A DNA stretch of 64,000 nt from Bradyrhizobium sp. CB2312 (GTDB lineage Bacteria > Pseudomonadota > Alphaproteobacteria > Rhizobiales > Xanthobacteraceae), in NCBI RefSeq assembly GCF_029714425.1, contig NZ_CP121668.1, positions 4,175,501 through 4,239,500 of the forward strand, read 5' to 3'. This document shows positions 8,583 through 16,131 of the stretch, one piece after another; within the stretch, counting starts at the first letter, position 1, and the number at the start of each line of letters is the position of its first letter. The translations under genes were made by a program, and so were the position numbers. Below the pieces are notes generated by a model. It was not told where the DNA came from, searched no databases, and was given only the letters and a program-made list of their open reading frames with translations.

Positions 8583-8731
8583 GGCCGGGAAAAGTCAATC
8601 CGCAATCGGGACTCGTTCGCAACTCGCGGGCCGGTTCCGCAAAACGCCCGCAAGTCGCGCTTGCGGGCGGTGCGCGGCGGGAGGACAGTCCGGCGCAAAA
8701 CGACCAGTGAGAGAGAAACGAGGAGCGTCCC

Positions 8732-9967
8732 ATGGATTTCGATCTGTCGCCGAAGCAGAAGGAATGGCTCGACCGCGTGCGGTCCTTCATGGCCAAGCAC
8801 GTGCGCCCGGCGGTGCCGATCTATGACGAACAGGATCGTAGCGGCGAGCGCTGGAAGGTCATCCCGATCCTCGAGGAGCTCAAGAAGAAGGCCAAGGCCG
8901 AAGGCCTCTGGAACATGTTCATGCCGCCGTCCGAGCATGAGGACGACGAATTCCGCGGCGCGGGATTGACCAATCTCGAATATGCGCTGCTGTCGGAGGA
9001 GATGGGCCGCATCACCTGGGCCTCCGAAGTGTTCAACTGTTCGGCGCCCGACACCGGCAACATGGAAGTGTTCATCCGCTACGCCACCAAGGAACAGAAG
9101 CGCAAATGGCTGCGCCCGCTGATGGACGGTGAGATCCGCTCGGCGTTCCTGATGACGGAACCGGCGGTCGCCTCGTCGGACGCGACCAACATCGAGACCC
9201 GCATCGAGAAGGACGGCGATCACTACGTCATCAACGGCCGCAAATGGTGGTCGTCGGGTGTCGGCGATCCCCGTTGCAAGATCGCGATCCTGATGGGCAA
9301 GACGGATCCGTCGGCCGCCAAGCATCAGCAGCAGTCGCAGATCCTGGTTCCGCTCGATACGCCTGGCATCAAGGTCGAGAAGATGCTGCCGGTGTTCGGC
9401 TTCGATGACGCGCCGCACGGTCATGCTCAGGTGCTGCTGCAGAACGTGCGGGTTCCGAAGGAGAACATTCTGCTCGGTGAAGGCCGCGGCTTCGAGATCG
9501 CGCAGGGCCGCCTCGGCCCCGGCCGCATCCATCATTGCATGCGCACGATCGGCAAGGCCGAGGAGGCGCTGGAGAAGATGGTGAAGCGGCTCGCCTCGCG
9601 CACCGCGTTCGGCAAGAGGATCATCGAGCACAGTGTGTGGGAGCAGCGCATCGGCGAGGCCCGCACCGACATCGAGATGAACCGCCTGTTGTGCCTCAAG
9701 GCCGCCGACATGATGGACAAGGTCGGCAACAAGACCGCCCAGCTCGAGATCGCCATGATCAAGGTCGCAGGTCCCAACATGGCCTTGAAGATCATCGATC
9801 AGGCGATCCAGGCCTTTGGCGGCGCCGGCGTGTCCGACGAGGCTGGCCTTGCCAAGGACTATGCCCACATTCGTACGCTCCGTCTCGCCGACGGTCCGGA
9901 CGAGGTGCACAACCGCGCCATTGCCAGACTTGAACTTCGGAAGTATGCAAACTCTCCTAAACACTAA
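8732..9967 (+). CDS. Acyl-CoA dehydrogenase (ACAD10/11- or LvaC-like)
   Basis: A 411-residue flavoenzyme of the acyl-CoA dehydrogenase fold: an N-terminal helical domain, a central beta domain with the FAD/substrate segment [20 protein letters not shown] followed by NGRKWWSSG, and a C-terminal helical domain ending [20 protein letters not shown]. It oxidises or remodels an acyl-CoA in the cytoplasm and passes electrons to ETF. The start has a good GAGGAG site 8 bases upstream. The next gene encodes an APH-type phosphotransferase. In mammals the same two domains are fused in ACAD10/11, and in Pseudomonas the separate LvaA/LvaC act on 4-hydroxyacyl-CoA. This pair may therefore act on 4-hydroxy acids. 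The chain length is unknown. Confidence 0.88.
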   Translation: MDFDLSPKQKEWLDRVRSFMAKHVRPAVPIYDEQDRSGERWKVIPILEELKKKAKAEGLWNMFMPPSEHEDDEFRGAGLTNLEYALLSEEMGRITWASEVFNCSAPDTGNMEVFIRYATKEQKRKWLRPLMDGEIRSAFLMTEPAVASSDATNIETRIEKDGDHYVINGRKWWSSGVGDPRCKIAILMGKTDPSAAKHQQQSQILVPLDTPGIKVEKMLPVFGFDDAPHGHAQVLLQNVRVPKENILLGEGRGFEIAQGRLGPGRIHHCMRTIGKAEEALEKMVKRLASRTAFGKRIIEHSVWEQRIGEARTDIEMNRLLCLKAADMMDKVGNKTAQLEIAMIKVAGPNMALKIIDQAIQAFGGAGVSDEAGLAKDYAHIRTLRLADGPDEVHNRAIARLELRKYANSPKH

Positions 9968-10002
9968 GAACGGCGTAGAGCGCGAACAACGCTCTCCTCA
10001 CC

Positions 10003-10080
10003 GTCATTCCGGGGCGCCTCGCAGAGGCGAACCCGGAATCTCGAGATTCCGGGTTCGCGCTTTGCGCGCCCCGGAATGAC
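10003..10080. repeat. REP/BIME-type double palindrome
   Basis: Outer arms GTCATTCCGGGGCGC (10003-10017) and GCGCCCCGGAATGAC (10066-10080) match perfectly over 15 bp, and an inner hairpin of 14 bp (10027-10040 with 10045-10058) encloses the loop TCGA. A relative lies at 13429-13534. It lies inside the acyl-CoA dehydrogenase/phosphotransferase transcript and could alter message stability. Confidence 0.85.
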
Positions 10081-10106
10081 GATCAAGAAGAAGAGGGAGC
10101 GTCACC

Positions 10107-11165
10107 GTGGCTGACGGCGTCAGGAAAGACGAGGAGTTCTCGGGCACCAAGCCGGTCGAGGAGCGGCATCGTTTCGACGAGCTGCGTCTCGAGGCGTGGA
10201 TGCGCGAGAACGTCGAGGGTTTTGAAAGCCCGCTGGTCGTGCTCCAGTTCAAGGGCGGCCAGTCCAATCCGACCTATCGTCTCAACACGCCGAACCGTTC
10301 CTACGTGATGCGCAGAAAGCCGTTCGGCAAATTGCTGCCGTCGGCGCACGCGGTCGATCGCGAATATCGCGTCATCGCGGCCCTTGGAAAGCAGGGCTTT
10401 CCGGTCGCGCACGCCTACGCGCTGTGCCAAGACGACGGCGTGATCGGTGCTGCCTTCTACATCATGTCGATGGAGGAGGGCCGGGTGTTCTGGGATCCGA
10501 CGCTGCCGAGCCAGGATGCCGATGCGCGGCGCAAGATCTTCACCAGCAAGATCGAGACGCTGGCCAAGCTCCACATGTTCGACCCCGTCGCGATCGGCCT
10601 CGGCGACTTCGGCAAGCCCGGCAACTATTTTGCGCGGCAGATCGACCGCTGGACCAAGCAATATCGCGCCTCGGAAACGCAGCTTATTCCCGAGTTCGAG
10701 AAGGTCGCCGAATGGCTGCCCAAGACCGTGCCGGAGCAGGCGCGCGTCTCGATCGTCCACGGCGACTATCGCCTCGACAACATGATTTTCCACGCGACGG
10801 AACCGCGCGTGCAGGCCGTGCTGGATTGGGAGCTGTCGACGCTCGGCGATCCCATGGCCGATTTCACCTATCTGCTCATGCAGTGGGTCATGCCGGGTTT
10901 GCAGGGCGTCGATCTCAAGGCGCTCAACATCCCGAGCGTGGACGAGGCGGCGCAGATCTACTGCAACGTCACCAGGATGAGCGTGCCTGATCTCAACTGG
11001 TATTTTTCCTACAATCTCTTCCGCCTCGCGGGCATCACGCAAGGTATCGCCGGCCGCATCCGCGACGGCACCGCCGCCAACGCCAAGGCGCTGGAATCAG
11101 CCAAGCGCACCGTGCCGCTGTCGAAAGCGTCATGGGAGTACGCGCAGAAGGCTGGCGCGGTTTAG
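10107..11165 (+). CDS. APH-type phosphotransferase (ACAD10/11 N-domain- or LvaA-like)
   Basis: A 352-residue kinase-fold protein of the aminoglycoside phosphotransferase/choline kinase superfamily. The N-lobe glycine-rich segment FKGGQSNPTYRL (about residues 48-59) is typical. The catalytic loop HGDYRLDN is at 218-225 and the metal-binding DWE motif at 240-242, so it should be an active kinase. Antibiotic resistance is unlikely: the sequence is of the COG3173 type found next to acyl-CoA dehydrogenases. By analogy with LvaA and ACAD11 it would phosphorylate the hydroxyl of a 4-hydroxyacyl-CoA so that the partner enzyme can remove it. The gene is separated from the dehydrogenase by a palindromic repeat and ends at a strong terminator. 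Confidence 0.85.
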   Translation: MADGVRKDEEFSGTKPVEERHRFDELRLEAWMRENVEGFESPLVVLQFKGGQSNPTYRLNTPNRSYVMRRKPFGKLLPSAHAVDREYRVIAALGKQGFPVAHAYALCQDDGVIGAAFYIMSMEEGRVFWDPTLPSQDADARRKIFTSKIETLAKLHMFDPVAIGLGDFGKPGNYFARQIDRWTKQYRASETQLIPEFEKVAEWLPKTVPEQARVSIVHGDYRLDNMIFHATEPRVQAVLDWELSTLGDPMADFTYLLMQWVMPGLQGVDLKALNIPSVDEAAQIYCNVTRMSVPDLNWYFSYNLFRLAGITQGIAGRIRDGTAANAKALESAKRTVPLSKASWEYAQKAGAV

Positions 11166-11176
11166 CGACAACGAAG

Positions 11177-11200
11177 GCGCGGCTGACGGCCGCGCTTTTT
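11177..11200 (+). terminator. Rho-independent terminator after the phosphotransferase gene
   Basis: A 7-bp G+C stem GCGCGGC (11177-11183) and GCCGCGC (11189-11195) with a 5-base loop is followed by five T. It starts 12 bases after the phosphotransferase stop and should end the dehydrogenase/phosphotransferase operon. Confidence 0.85.
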
Positions 11201-11232
11201 GCTTTGGTGCGCTGCTGTCTCCACAAGCTCAG

Positions 11233-11334
11233 TGTCATTGCCCGCGAAAGCGGGCAATCCAGTATTCCAGAGACAGCAGTGCTCGAGCCGAAAAGCCGCG
11301 GCGTACTGGATGCCCCGCTTTCGCGGAGCATGAC
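11233..11334. repeat. REP/BIME-type palindromic element
   Basis: It starts GTCATTGCCCGCGAAAGCGG and ends with a related arm GCCCCGCTTTCGCGGAGCATGAC. Each end can fold into a small hairpin, and inner segments (CCAGTATTCCAG and TACTGGATG) pair imperfectly. The same architecture is at 16943-17082. Confidence 0.75.
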
Positions 11335-11374
11335 ACCGGCTTTGTAGGGACACTTGCGAAAGAACGCTGATCAC

Positions 11375-12001
11375 ATGATCGACCACGCCACCTTCATCAC
11401 TTACATCCTCATCGTGCTCGGCTTCGTCTTCATTCCGGGCCCGGCGACGCTGCTCACCATGGCGCGGGCCGTCAGCTCGGGGACGAAGGTCGGCATCGCG
11501 ACGGGGGCGGGGATCGCGGCCGGCGATCTGATCCACACCTCGATGGCGATCGTCGGCCTCTCGGCGATCATCGCGACCTCGGCGCTGCTGTTCAGCATCG
11601 TCAAATATGCGGGCGCGGCGTTCCTGATCTATCTCGGCATTCGCGCCATGCTCGACAAGGCGCCGATCGAGCTGAACGGAGGCGCGCCGGCGATCGGTGC
11701 CGGCCGCGCCTTCCGGCAGGCCGTGCTGACCGAAGTGCTCAATCCCAAGACCGCGCTGTTCTTCCTGGCCTTCCTGCCGCAATTCGTCACGCCGGAGCAC
11801 GGCGCGATCTCGCTTCAGCTCGCCATCCTCGGCGTCGTCTTCGTGCTGCTCGGCCTGCTCAGCACCGTCGTGTTCGCCGTCGGCGCCGGCCGTCTCGGCA
11901 ATCTCCTGCGCCGCCATCCGGCGGTGGTGAAGTGGCAGGGCAAGGTGGTCGGCACCGTCTACTGCGCCGTCGGCGTCCGGCTGGCGTTGCAGGAGCGATG
12001 A
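11375..12001 (+). CDS. LysE/RhtB family amino-acid exporter
   Basis: A 208-residue inner-membrane protein with about six hydrophobic segments and the family signature IPGPATLLTMARAVSSGTKVG near the N-terminus, followed by GIAAGDLIHT. LysE/RhtB transporters export amino acids or related small molecules with proton exchange. The segment LTEVLNPKTALFFLAFLPQF in the middle is also diagnostic. The ATG at 11375 was chosen; a TTG seven codons upstream is in frame but less likely. No obvious operon partner: a repeat lies on either side and the next gene (ArgE) is convergent. The substrate is not predictable. Confidence 0.88.
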   Translation: MIDHATFITYILIVLGFVFIPGPATLLTMARAVSSGTKVGIATGAGIAAGDLIHTSMAIVGLSAIIATSALLFSIVKYAGAAFLIYLGIRAMLDKAPIELNGGAPAIGAGRAFRQAVLTEVLNPKTALFFLAFLPQFVTPEHGAISLQLAILGVVFVLLGLLSTVVFAVGAGRLGNLLRRHPAVVKWQGKVVGTVYCAVGVRLALQER

Positions 12002-12014
12002 GGCACGTACTCTT

Positions 12015-12138
12015 GTAGGGTGGGCAAAAGCGCGTAGCGCTGTGCCCACCAGCTCTCCGTGTTCATACCGAGGATGGTGGGCACGCTTCCGCCTTCGCTC
12101 TGCAAGCTACGGCGGACAAGCCGCTTTGCCCACCCTAC
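12015..12138. repeat. GTAGGGTGGGCAAA inverted-repeat element
   Basis: A perfect 14-bp inverted repeat, GTAGGGTGGGCAAA (12015-12028) against TTTGCCCACCCTAC (12125-12138), with inner GTGCCCACC and GGTGGGCAC arms. A shorter form is at 58979-59023. It occupies nearly all of the gap between the convergent lysE-like and argE genes and may serve as a two-way 3' structure. Confidence 0.8.
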
Positions 12139-12143
12139 GGCAC

Positions 12144-13337
12144 CTACGATGCCGCCTTCGCACAATGCGCGATCAGCTTCTCGACGAAGCCCGCGCATTT
12201 CTCCAGCTCCGCCATCTCCACGAACTCATCCGGCGTGTGCGCCTGCGCGATCGAGCCCGGGCCGATCACGACCGACGGCACATCGGCCATGCTGGCGAAC
12301 AGGCTCGCCTCGGTGCCGAACGCGACCTTGGCGTGGTCGTTGCGGCCTGCAAGGCTTTTTGCCAGCGTGACGATCGCCGCATCGGCGGCGGTGTCGAGCG
12401 CGGGATAATCGAGGATCTCCTCGAAATCGATGCCGCATTCGGGATGCCTCGCCTTCATCGTCGGCTCGAGCTCGGCCTTGGCCCAGGCGACGATCGCATC
12501 GGTCACTTCCCGGGATTCGGTGATGCCGATGCCGCGGCATTCGAAATCCACCGTGCAGGTGTCGGGAACGATGTTCAGCGCGGCGCCGCCATGTACGATG
12601 CTGGTGAGCAGCGTCGAATGCGGAACGTCGTAGAGGCTGTCCGTTGACCGCGCGGCCGCGAGCTTCTCGGCGCGGCGGCGGATCTCGACGATCAGCTCGG
12701 CGGCATATTCGATCGCGTTGACGCCGTCAGGCGCGATCGAGGAATGACGGGCGAGGCCATGGAACGTGGCGCGCACGCCGTGCTTGCCCTTGTGGCCGAT
12801 GATGACCTGCATCTGGGTCGGCTCGCCGATGAAGGCACCGAGCGGCCTGACCTTCTTCTTTGCCACCTCGCGCAGCATCGGCCGCACGCCGACGCAGCCG
12901 ATCTCCTCGTCATAGGAGATCGCCAGATGAATCGGCCTGTTCAGTTTGGCCTCCAGCATCTCCGGCACCATGGCGAGGCATACCGCCACAAAGCCTTTCA
13001 TGTCGGTGGTGCCGCGGCCATAGAGCTTGCCGTCGCGTTCGACCAGCTTGAACGGATCATGGCTCCAGTCCTGGCCGATAACAGGCACGACGTCGGTATG
13101 GCCTGACAGCACGAAGCCGGGGCGATCCTCGGGCCCGATCGTCACCCACAGCGAGGATTTTTGCCCGGTCTCGTCGATCATGCGCTCGCCCTTGATACCG
13201 AGGAAGGCGAGATAGCTCTCGATGTGGGCGATCAGGGGCAAATTGGTGCGATCGCTGATCGTGTCGAAGCCGACGAGGTCGGCAAGCAGGTGGCGGATGC
13301 GATCGGGTCTGGAGCTCGGGAAGATCGGGTTCGGCAT
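12144..13337 (-). CDS. argE: Acetylornithine deacetylase (ArgE), M20 metallopeptidase family
   Basis: A 397-residue cytoplasmic zinc amidohydrolase. Metal and catalytic motifs are in place: SGHTDVVPV (His80, Asp82), YGRGTTDMKG (Asp112), SYDEEIGC (catalytic and metal glutamates at 144-145) and a late AHTPDEF. The central dimerisation domain runs over about residues 190-300. ArgE removes acetate from N2-acetylornithine in arginine synthesis, but many rhizobia also have glutamate N-acetyltransferase (ArgJ), so a paralog acting on another acylated amino acid is possible. The ATG at 13337 gives the normal family N-terminus; upstream extension would run into a palindromic repeat. No arginine genes adjoin it. 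Confidence 0.85.
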   Translation of the reverse strand: MPNPIFPSSRPDRIRHLLADLVGFDTISDRTNLPLIAHIESYLAFLGIKGERMIDETGQKSSLWVTIGPEDRPGFVLSGHTDVVPVIGQDWSHDPFKLVERDGKLYGRGTTDMKGFVAVCLAMVPEMLEAKLNRPIHLAISYDEEIGCVGVRPMLREVAKKKVRPLGAFIGEPTQMQVIIGHKGKHGVRATFHGLARHSSIAPDGVNAIEYAAELIVEIRRRAEKLAAARSTDSLYDVPHSTLLTSIVHGGAALNIVPDTCTVDFECRGIGITESREVTDAIVAWAKAELEPTMKARHPECGIDFEEILDYPALDTAADAAIVTLAKSLAGRNDHAKVAFGTEASLFASMADVPSVVIGPGSIAQAHTPDEFVEMAELEKCAGFVEKLIAHCAKAAS

Positions 13338-13428
13338 TGTCTTTTCTTGTCGGGGATTGCGGAGGCTGAAGTTGGTTGCATGAACCATACCAACGTGGTG
13401 GGTAGTCGGGCAAATCAAGATCGCAACC

Positions 13429-13534
13429 GTCATTCCGGGACGATGCGGAGCATCGATCCCGGAATCCATCGGGCCGCATCACGCGCGGCGAAATGGATTC
13501 CGGGTTCGCGCCTTCGTCGCGCCCCGGAATGACG
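13429..13534. repeat. REP/BIME-type double palindrome
   Basis: It runs from GTCATTCCGGGACGATGCGG to CGCGCCCCGGAATGAC, with inner arms GATCCCGGAATCCAT and ATGGATTCCGGGTTCGCG. It belongs to the same family as 10003-10080, and lies upstream of argE, about 90 bases from its start. Confidence 0.8.
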
Positions 13535-14160
13535 AGGGAGAGCTGCATCTCGTGTTGCCCGTCGGGCAAAACACCCCAATGCTCGGTCAACCCGCGATCT
13601 CAAATATATTCCGCTTTACCGAAATTCGGAAATCGCGTATGTGTCGCCGCAACCCGGCCCAAGGAAGAGGGGCGTATCGCGATCGTCACGAACGTGGGCT
13701 GGGCGGCGGTGGGCGTGGACCACATCGGCGCGAAAAGCTTCGCAGGGCGGGCAACCGTGAGCGAGGGCCTCGCGCCAACGACAGGTGCGGTTCACGTACG
13801 GCAAAATCGTGTGGTCCTGACGCCCGGGGTCTGTGCGTCAAGTCTTGCGGTGATGTGTGCTGTCCAACCGGGCACGCGCATCAGTCATCCGCACGGTGAC
13901 GGGGGCAATAGTGCATCGCTCCCCGGGGAGATCACGACATAAGCCGTAAAACCACTGCGCAGGGAAGGCCGGGATGTCTCCGGTTGCCCTGTTACCCGCT
14001 GTGCATCGTAGCGCAATCTACTCATGGCATAGCGGTCAATGGGAGCCAGCCGGCTCCCGGTCTTCCCTGCGCCCTCTTTCACTGGGGGTGATGAGATGCA
14101 GCAAAGCTCGGGCGGAAGATGCCGCGAGGATGCGAAGGCGTGTCTGCGATGAAGATGCAA
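13535..14160. repeat. Large dispersed non-coding repeat with a long stem-loop
   Basis: No credible gene is present in this 0.6 kb, although short open frames occur on both strands. The right half holds a 16-bp stem with a single G-T pair, arms 13957-13972 and 14057-14072, enclosing about 84 bases that include a 7-bp hairpin GGGAGCC/GGCTCCC (14041-14047 with 14052-14058). The text from about 13655 on resembles, from memory, a repeat found in many copies in Bradyrhizobium and relatives, often mis-annotated as short hypothetical proteins. The left boundary is uncertain. It could be a mobile repeat, a structured RNA, or both. Confidence 0.55.
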
Positions 14161-14192
14161 ATTGAAAGAGCGACGCCGTCACCCCACACTCC

Positions 14193-14280
14193 GTCATTGC
14201 GAGGAGCCCTTGCGACGAAGCAATCCAGAGTCCCTCCGCAGAGAAGATTCTGGATTGCTTCGCTGCGCTCGCAATGACGG
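14193..14280. repeat. Nested palindromic repeat (GTCATTGCGAG family)
   Basis: Outer arms GTCATTGCGAG (14193-14203) and CTCGCAATGAC (14268-14278) and inner arms CGAAGCAATCCAG (14216-14228) and CTGGATTGCTTCG (14250-14262) are all perfect, so the unit can form one long cruciform. It lies in the repeat-rich region between argE and the short-chain dehydrogenase gene. Confidence 0.85.
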
Positions 14281-14310
14281 CGTTGCAACAGGTGTGCACG
14301 AAAACTCAGG

Positions 14311-14438
14311 TCCCGTGCCCCGGACGCGGCGCAGCGCTTCTTCAGCGGTGCGCTGCTGAGCCGGGGCCCATGCTTGAGGCACTCTGGGTCCCGGCTCTGC
14401 GCAGCAACGCTTGCGCGTTGCAGCGCGTCCGGGACACG
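14311..14438. repeat. Palindromic repeat (CCCGTGCCCCGGACGCG family)
   Basis: The ends CCGTGCCCCGGACGCG and CGCGTCCGGGACACG are inverted copies with one mismatch; the inner part holds GAGCCGGGGCCCATG and GGGTCCCGGCTC arms. It stops 6 bases before the end of the convergent short-chain dehydrogenase gene and may form its 3' hairpin. Confidence 0.75.
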
Positions 14439-14444
14439 AGAGGG

Positions 14445-15230
14445 TTAAACCGGCTTGCCCGTATACGGCATCGAGGCCGTCAGACCACCATCCACCGGGA
14501 ATGCCTGCCCATTCACATACGATGCTTCGTCGCTCGCCAAGAACAATCCCATGGCGGCGAGCTCGTGCGGCTGGCCGGGGCGCTTCAGCGGATTGAGCTG
14601 GCCGATCTTGTCCTGGGTGCCGCGCTCCTTGGCGCGGTCGAAGATCGGCTTGGTCATGCCGGTTTCGATCAGGCCGGGGCACACCGCATTGATGCGCACG
14701 CCGGTGCCGGTGAGTGAATAGGCGGTGGTCTGCACCAGGCTGATGACGCCGGCCTTGCTCGCCGCGTAGGGATGTCCGCTGGCGCCGGCCTTGAGGCCTG
14801 CCACGGACGCCGTGAGCACGATCGCGCCGGACTGCTGCTTCACCATGTGCGGCATCGCGTACTTCACCGCGAGGAACGGCCCGATCAGGTTGACGCGCAA
14901 AATCTCTTGCCAGTGCTCCACCGTTTGCTCGGCAAGCGGGACGAGCCCGCCCGAGACTCCAGCATTGGCCCAGATCACGTCGAGCCTTCCGTGCGTCTTC
15001 ACGGCCTTGTCGATCACCGCGATGACGTCCTTTTCGGAGCCGGCATCGGCGACCATGGCTTCGGCGATGCCGCCGGCCTTCTTCACCTCGTCGACCGTCT
15101 CCTTGACGGCCTCGGTGCGATCGACCGCGATCAGCTTTGCGCCTTCCTTGGTGAAGAGGAGTGCGGCGGCGCGGCCGATGCCGCTGCCGGCGCCGGTAAT
15201 GATGACGGATTTGCCTTGCAGGCGGCCCAT
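14445..15230 (-). CDS. Short-chain dehydrogenase/reductase (SDR), classical type
   Basis: A 261-residue Rossmann-fold oxidoreductase. The cofactor motif TGAGSGIG is at 13-20, with an Asp at the end of the second strand (VDRTEA) that favours NAD(H). The NAG motif is in WANAGVSGG, and the catalytic set is Ser in LTASVAG and YAASK (Tyr-x3-Lys). The C-terminal SYVNGQAFPVDGG is typical of FabG-like SDRs. The ATG at 15230 has a good GGGAGAAG site; the open frame upstream is not family-like. It is divergent from the histidine phosphatase gene, and a 19-base dyad (15276-15294) lies between them. The substrate is unknown. Confidence 0.9.
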   Translation of the reverse strand: MGRLQGKSVIITGAGSGIGRAAALLFTKEGAKLIAVDRTEAVKETVDEVKKAGGIAEAMVADAGSEKDVIAVIDKAVKTHGRLDVIWANAGVSGGLVPLAEQTVEHWQEILRVNLIGPFLAVKYAMPHMVKQQSGAIVLTASVAGLKAGASGHPYAASKAGVISLVQTTAYSLTGTGVRINAVCPGLIETGMTKPIFDRAKERGTQDKIGQLNPLKRPGQPHELAAMGLFLASDEASYVNGQAFPVDGGLTASMPYTGKPV

Positions 15231-15275
15231 GCGCTTCTCCCTGGGTTCGCGCGCGACGCTTGCCGCGCGACGGAA

Positions 15276-15294
15276 TTTCAAACAGAATTTGAAA
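15276..15294. promoter_or_regulatory. Candidate operator, TTTCAAA-N5-TTTGAAA dyad
   Basis: A perfect 7-bp inverted repeat, TTTCAAA (15276-15282) and TTTGAAA (15288-15294), lies between the divergent SDR and histidine phosphatase genes, about 46 bases from the SDR start. It shares the TTCAAA core with the TetR site at 8552-8582, so the same or a related TetR protein might bind it. Confidence 0.45.
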
Positions 15295-15362
15295 CGGTAA
15301 AGTGTCTTGAGACACGTTCACTCCTGACGTACAGCGACATCACACGGGATGGAAGAGCTTCG

Positions 15363-16061
15363 ATGGCAGCCGCAGACAAGCCGAAAGTGGTCACGACACG
15401 CTGGTGGTGGGTTCGTCACGCGCCGGTGCGCAATGACGGTGGCAACATCTACGGGCAGAGCGATATCGCCTGCGACACCAGCGACACCTACGTGTTCAAT
15501 GCTGTTGCCAAGGTGCTGCCACGCAGTGCGGTCTGGTATTCGAGCAATCTCATGCGCACGCACCAGACCGCGGAGGCGATCTGGGAGGCGGGCTACCCGC
15601 GGCCCGCATCGATGAAGTGGGAAGCGGACCTCGCCGAGCAAAATCTCGGCCGCTGGCAGGGCATGAATCGCGCCGAGTTCATCGCAAGCCGTCCCGTCGG
15701 CACGAGCTGGTTCGCCGACATCAACGAGCCGGCACCCGGCGGCGAGAGCTTCATGGATCTCTACAACCGCACGCGCCGTACCGTCGAGCGCATCAACAAT
15801 GAGGCGGCTGGCCAGGACGTCATCGCGGTCGCCCATGGCGGCACCATCAAGGCGGCGATCGGTCTGGCGCTCGAGGGCCAGGTGGAGCGGGCGCTGGCGT
15901 TCGACATCGACAATGTGTCGATCACGCGGCTTGATTATTTCTCAAGCCCCGAACGCTCGGTCTGGCGGTTGCCGATGGTGAACCAGCAGCCGTGGATCGC
16001 GGACGACGCGCATGCGGAGATGCACCAGCCGGCGGGGCCGGAAGTGAAGAAGCTCGCCTGA
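15363..16061 (+). CDS. Histidine phosphatase family protein
   Basis: A 232-residue protein of the phosphoglycerate mutase-like (branch 1) superfamily. The phosphohistidine motif reads WVRHAP (His19) instead of the usual RHG, the second catalytic histidine is in VAHGG (His158), and the acidic residue is in the AEQNLGRWQG segment. Members dephosphorylate small molecules such as alpha-ribazole-5-phosphate (CobC) or sugar phosphates. Here there are no cobalamin genes, and the substrate is not predictable. The ATG at 15363 follows GGAAGAG; the frame is open far upstream but only as antisense to the SDR gene. It is followed 70 bases on by a second SDR on the same strand. Confidence 0.85.
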   Translation: MAAADKPKVVTTRWWWVRHAPVRNDGGNIYGQSDIACDTSDTYVFNAVAKVLPRSAVWYSSNLMRTHQTAEAIWEAGYPRPASMKWEADLAEQNLGRWQGMNRAEFIASRPVGTSWFADINEPAPGGESFMDLYNRTRRTVERINNEAAGQDVIAVAHGGTIKAAIGLALEGQVERALAFDIDNVSITRLDYFSSPERSVWRLPMVNQQPWIADDAHAEMHQPAGPEVKKLA

Positions 16062-16131
16062 CACCGCTGTCCGCGCGAGCAGACGCGGCGTAGACTTCAG
16101 GCCAAATCAAATCGTACCTTGGGAGGAAAGC

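Noticed and set aside
7862..9964. Apparent 700-codon minus-strand protein joining the TetR gene to upstream sequence
   Set aside because: Only the part below 8524 looks like TetR; the remainder is antisense to the acyl-CoA dehydrogenase gene.
10107..11165. Aminoglycoside resistance gene
   Set aside because: The fold is APH-like but the sequence and its acyl-CoA dehydrogenase neighbour fit a metabolic kinase.
13493..13942. Possible 149-codon gene in the argE-SDR gap
   Set aside because: It starts inside a palindromic repeat and runs through the dispersed element; the frame is not supported by a start signal or family.
13655..14160. Group II intron or OMEGA/HEARO-type guide RNA
   Set aside because: No domain V-like hairpin and no linked reverse transcriptase, IscB or TnpB gene was seen, so the label is not justified.
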